In this document: positions 3,609 to 6,122 of the stretch, one piece after another
Numbering within the stretch: the first letter of the stretch is position 1
Layout of the letters: each line of letters opens with the position of its first letter
Assembly: GCA_016935035.1 (NCBI GenBank)
Contig: JAFGRR010000096.1
Location: 1-6,122 of the forward strand
DNA from: Phycisphaerae bacterium
GTDB lineage: Bacteria; Planctomycetota; Phycisphaerae; UBA1845; Fen-1342
Reading direction: 5' to 3'
Length of the DNA: 6,122 nucleotides
The notes under the pieces: generated by a model
What the model was told of the DNA's origin: nothing
Database searches by the model: none
The model's input: the letters and a program-made list of their open reading frames with translations, nothing else
Program-made: the position numbers and the translations under genes

Positions 3609-4895
3609 ATGAGCACCAAGCCGTTCAACGCGTTCGCGATGGCCCAAACGCAGTTTGACAAGATCGCCGAGAGTCTCGGACTGGATCAGGGGACCAAGGA
3701 CCTGCTGCGTCACCCGATGCGCGAGTACCACTTCAGCCTGCCGGTCCGGATGGATGATGGCACGGTAAAGGTCTTTCGCGGCTTTCGCGTTCAGCACAAC
3801 GACGCTCGCGGCCCGGCCAAAGGCGGCATCCGGTTCCACCCCCAGGAGACCGTCGATACCGTGCGCGCCCTGTCCATGTGGATGACCTGGAAATGTGCCG
3901 TCGCAAACCTGCCGCTGGGCGGTGGCAAGGGCGGCGTGATCTGTGAGCCGCACAACCTCAGCATGAATGAGCAGCAGAACATCTGCCGGGCGTTCATCCG
4001 ACAGATCGCGCGCGACGTCGGTCCGCTGCGCGACGTACCGGCTCCCGATGTTATGACTTCCGGGCAACACATGCTCTGGATGCTCGACGAATACGAGCAG
4101 ATCGTCGGCGGGCACTACCCCGGCGTTATCACCGGCAAGCCGGTCGGCATGGGCGGCTCGCTCGGACGCACCGAAGCGACGGGTTACGGTGTCATCTTCA
4201 CTGTGCGCGAGGCGATGAAGGAGCTCGGCATCCGCCTACAGGACACCACCGCTGCGGTACAGGGCTTCGGCAATGTCGCCCAGTACGCCATCGAGCTGTA
4301 TAACCAACTCGGCGGAAGAGTGGTCGCCGTGTCCTGCTGGGATCAGGAGGACCAGGAAGCCTACACCTTCCGCAAGACGGACGGCGTCAATCTCGACGAG
4401 TTGCGGAAGATCACGGACCGCTTCGGCGGCATCAACAAGCAGAAGGCCGCCGAACTTGGTTATGAGCGTCTGCCCGGCGAGGCGTGGATCGAACAGGACG
4501 TGGACCTGCTGCTGCCGTGCGCTCTCGAAAACTCGGTCACCGGCGACAACGTCGGGAAGATCTCCAAGCGCGTGAAGATCATGGCCGAAGGCGCCAATGG
4601 CCCGACCACGCCCGAGGCCGACCACGTCTTGCACGAACGCGGCGTCTTTGTTATTCCCGACTTCCTGGCCAACGCGGGTGGCGTAACATGCAGCTACCTC
4701 GAACAGGTCCAGAGCAACATGAACTACTTCTGGGAAAAGGACGAGGTGCTCGGAAAGCTGGACGTGATGATGACGTCGGCTTTCATCGCCGTCAGCGAGA
4801 TGGCGCGCAAACGCAAGCTCTACATGCGCGACGCCGCCTATACAATCGCGATCGCGCGCGTCGCGCAGGCCTGCAAGGACCGCGGCTGGGTCTAG
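3609..4895 (+). CDS. gdhA: Glutamate dehydrogenase (Glu/Leu/Phe/Val dehydrogenase family)
   Basis: This 428-residue cytoplasmic enzyme interconverts glutamate with 2-oxoglutarate plus ammonia using a nicotinamide cofactor. The length fits the small hexameric class. The N-terminal substrate domain has KGGIRFHP (71-78) with substrate lysine K71, a second conserved lysine K95, the catalytic-lysine motif LPLGGGKGG (101-109, K107), and DVPAPD (142-147) with D147 at the position of the catalytic aspartate of the Clostridium symbiosum enzyme. The Rossmann domain begins near 185 with the nucleotide motif GFGNVA (219-224). An acidic residue (D245) after the second strand favours NAD over NADP, an inference only. 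The tail segment SNMNYFWEKDEV (369-380) is typical of the family. The start is supported by the purine-rich ribosome binding site just upstream. It is followed after 39 nt by a dikinase-domain gene, probably in one operon. Specificity for glutamate rather than a branched-chain amino acid is likely but not proven by the sequence. Confidence 0.95.
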   Translation: MSTKPFNAFAMAQTQFDKIAESLGLDQGTKDLLRHPMREYHFSLPVRMDDGTVKVFRGFRVQHNDARGPAKGGIRFHPQETVDTVRALSMWMTWKCAVANLPLGGGKGGVICEPHNLSMNEQQNICRAFIRQIARDVGPLRDVPAPDVMTSGQHMLWMLDEYEQIVGGHYPGVITGKPVGMGGSLGRTEATGYGVIFTVREAMKELGIRLQDTTAAVQGFGNVAQYAIELYNQLGGRVVAVSCWDQEDQEAYTFRKTDGVNLDELRKITDRFGGINKQKAAELGYERLPGEAWIEQDVDLLLPCALENSVTGDNVGKISKRVKIMAEGANGPTTPEADHVLHERGVFVIPDFLANAGGVTCSYLEQVQSNMNYFWEKDEVLGKLDVMMTSAFIAVSEMARKRKLYMRDAAYTIAIARVAQACKDRGWV

Positions 4896-4934
4896 CAGGC
4901 TTCGCTTCACCACGACGAACCGGCGAGCAGGTCG

Positions 4935-6122
4935 ATGGGCAGACAGCCAGGCGCTTATACACCGTTTGACCGTGATTTCTTCGATTCGGACGAGGATCTC
5001 ACGGTCATCGGTGGTGGGGAACTCGGCGGCAAGGCGCTCGGACTGGCCTCGGTGAAACGGGTCGTCGCCGAGGCGGTTCCCGAGGAAATGTTCCCGGGCC
5101 TGACGGTCAACATTCCACGGCTGACCGTGCTACGCACGGACGTGTTCCAGCAGTTCATGGAGCAGAACGGGCTCTATGAGATTGCCCTAACCGACCTGCC
5201 GGATGATCGCATAGCGCACGCGTTCATCCAGGCCGACCTGCCCGCCACGCTCGTCGGCGACCTGCGGGCACTCATCGCCCAGATGCACACGCCGTTGGCA
5301 ATCCGCTCGTCCAGCCTGCTTGAGGACGCGTTGCAGCACCCGTTCGCCGGCGTATACGCCACCAAGATGATCCCCAACAACGAGGCCGCCATCAGCGACC
5401 GCTTCCGCAGGCTGGGTGAGGCCATCAAATTCGTGTACGCCTCCACCTTCTTCCGCGACGCCAAGAGCTACATGCGCGTGATCGGCCGTTCGATCGAGGA
5501 AGAGCGGATGGCCGTCATCATTCAGGAGGTCATCGGCGAACACGTGAATAAGCGGTTCTACCCGACCATCTCCGGCGTGGTTCGCACACACAACTACTAT
5601 CCGAGCGGGCCGGCTCGACCGGAAGACGGCGTCGTGAACCTCGCGCTCGGTCTGGGCAAGACAATCGTTGACGGCGGCGTGACCTGGACGTACAGCCCGC
5701 GTTTTCCCCGGCATCGTCCGCCGTTCGGATCGGCGCGCGACCTGCTCAAGAACACGCAGACGCGTTTCTGGGCCGTGCGGATGGAGCCGGCTCCGTACAA
5801 CCCGGCCAGCGAAGCCGAGCATCTCGTGCAATGCGGGCTGAACGAGGCCGAGTGGGACGATGTCCTGCGCTTTACGGCGTCAACATACGACGCGCAGTCC
5901 GATCGCCTGACGCTCGGTACGGGCGTGAACGGGCCTCGCGTACTGACATTCGGCCGTATCCTCGAACTGGGCGACATTCCGCTGAACGAGGCGGTCGAGC
6001 GTCTGGCCGAGCACTGCAAGCGGACCCTGCAAGCCGACGTGGAGATCGAGTTCGCGCTGACGCTGGATCGGCAGGATGGGTTGCCGGCACGGCTCGGGTT
6101 CCTGCAAGTGCGGCCGATGATG
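4935..6122 (+). CDS. PEP synthase / pyruvate phosphate dikinase N-terminal domain protein (3' truncated)
   Basis: The frame stays open from the ATG at 4935 to the window end: 396 codons without a stop, so the C-terminus is missing. The visible part matches the ATP-grasp PEP/pyruvate-binding domain of PPDK and PEP synthase: a glycine-rich GGGELGGKALGL (26-37) akin to the family's GGKxAxL start, AIRSSSLLED (122-131) with the phosphate-binding arginine and serines, FAGVY (137-141), IIQEVIG (195-201), LGLGKTIVDGG (238-248), EIEFAL (370-375) and LQVRPM (390-395), which normally ends this domain. The phosphohistidine and PEP/pyruvate domains would lie beyond the window if present. It may be a true PEP synthase, or one of the larger proteins in which this domain is fused to signalling or other modules; this cannot be decided here. 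The ribosome binding site is weak (AGCAGG just before GTCG-ATG). It lies 39 nt after gdhA with no promoter or terminator between them, suggesting co-transcription and a link between glutamate oxidation and the pyruvate/PEP node. Confidence 0.85.
   Translation, partial: MGRQPGAYTPFDRDFFDSDEDLTVIGGGELGGKALGLASVKRVVAEAVPEEMFPGLTVNIPRLTVLRTDVFQQFMEQNGLYEIALTDLPDDRIAHAFIQADLPATLVGDLRALIAQMHTPLAIRSSSLLEDALQHPFAGVYATKMIPNNEAAISDRFRRLGEAIKFVYASTFFRDAKSYMRVIGRSIEEERMAVIIQEVIGEHVNKRFYPTISGVVRTHNYYPSGPARPEDGVVNLALGLGKTIVDGGVTWTYSPRFPRHRPPFGSARDLLKNTQTRFWAVRMEPAPYNPASEAEHLVQCGLNEAEWDDVLRFTASTYDAQSDRLTLGTGVNGPRVLTFGRILELGDIPLNEAVERLAEHCKRTLQADVEIEFALTLDRQDGLPARLGFLQVRPMM

Noticed and set aside
3258..4115. 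285-residue - strand frame
   Set aside because: It lies antisense over the gdhA leader and N-terminal half. It is a shadow of the GC-rich third positions of gdhA.
1..6122. CRISPR array, insertion sequence or prophage signs
   Set aside because: No regularly spaced direct repeats, terminal inverted repeats with a transposase, integrase, or direct duplication of the tRNA 3' end was seen.

Overview
The window is GC-rich bacterial chromosomal DNA with compact genes on the + strand. The organism cannot be named from this alone. The coding style, a tRNA lacking an encoded CCA end, and a PIN-PhoH gene would fit a GC-rich environmental lineage such as Planctomycetota, but that is a weak inference.

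Layout, left to right: (1) the last 22 codons of an unidentified gene (to 70); (2) a tRNA-Val(CAC) gene at 239-312 with its own promoter; (3) a complete PIN-PhoH ATPase gene (428-1729), probably leaderless or nearly so; (4) a non-coding stretch (1730-2084) with a perfect DnaA-box nonamer, a T8 run and a candidate promoter; (5) about 1.06 kb (2118-3179) with no credible gene but dense with GC-rich hairpins, purine-rich loops, long-range helices and internal repeats. It has a sigma70-like promoter immediately upstream and two T7 tracts at its end. I interpret it as a very large, independently transcribed structured RNA that I do not recognise; (6) a hairpin-rich intergenic region (3193-3608) carrying the promoter, dyads and structured leader of the next gene; (7) a complete hexameric-type glutamate dehydrogenase gene (3609-4895); (8) after 39 nt, the 5' part of a protein with a pyruvate phosphate dikinase / PEP synthase type ATP-binding domain (4935 to the window end).

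Glutamate dehydrogenase and the dikinase-like protein form a likely operon linking 2-oxoglutarate/glutamate with pyruvate/PEP metabolism. PhoH and the tRNA are separate units. The most interesting element is the giant RNA between phoH and gdhA. No reverse transcriptase, transposase or nuclease gene adjoins it, so a role for it cannot be read from context.
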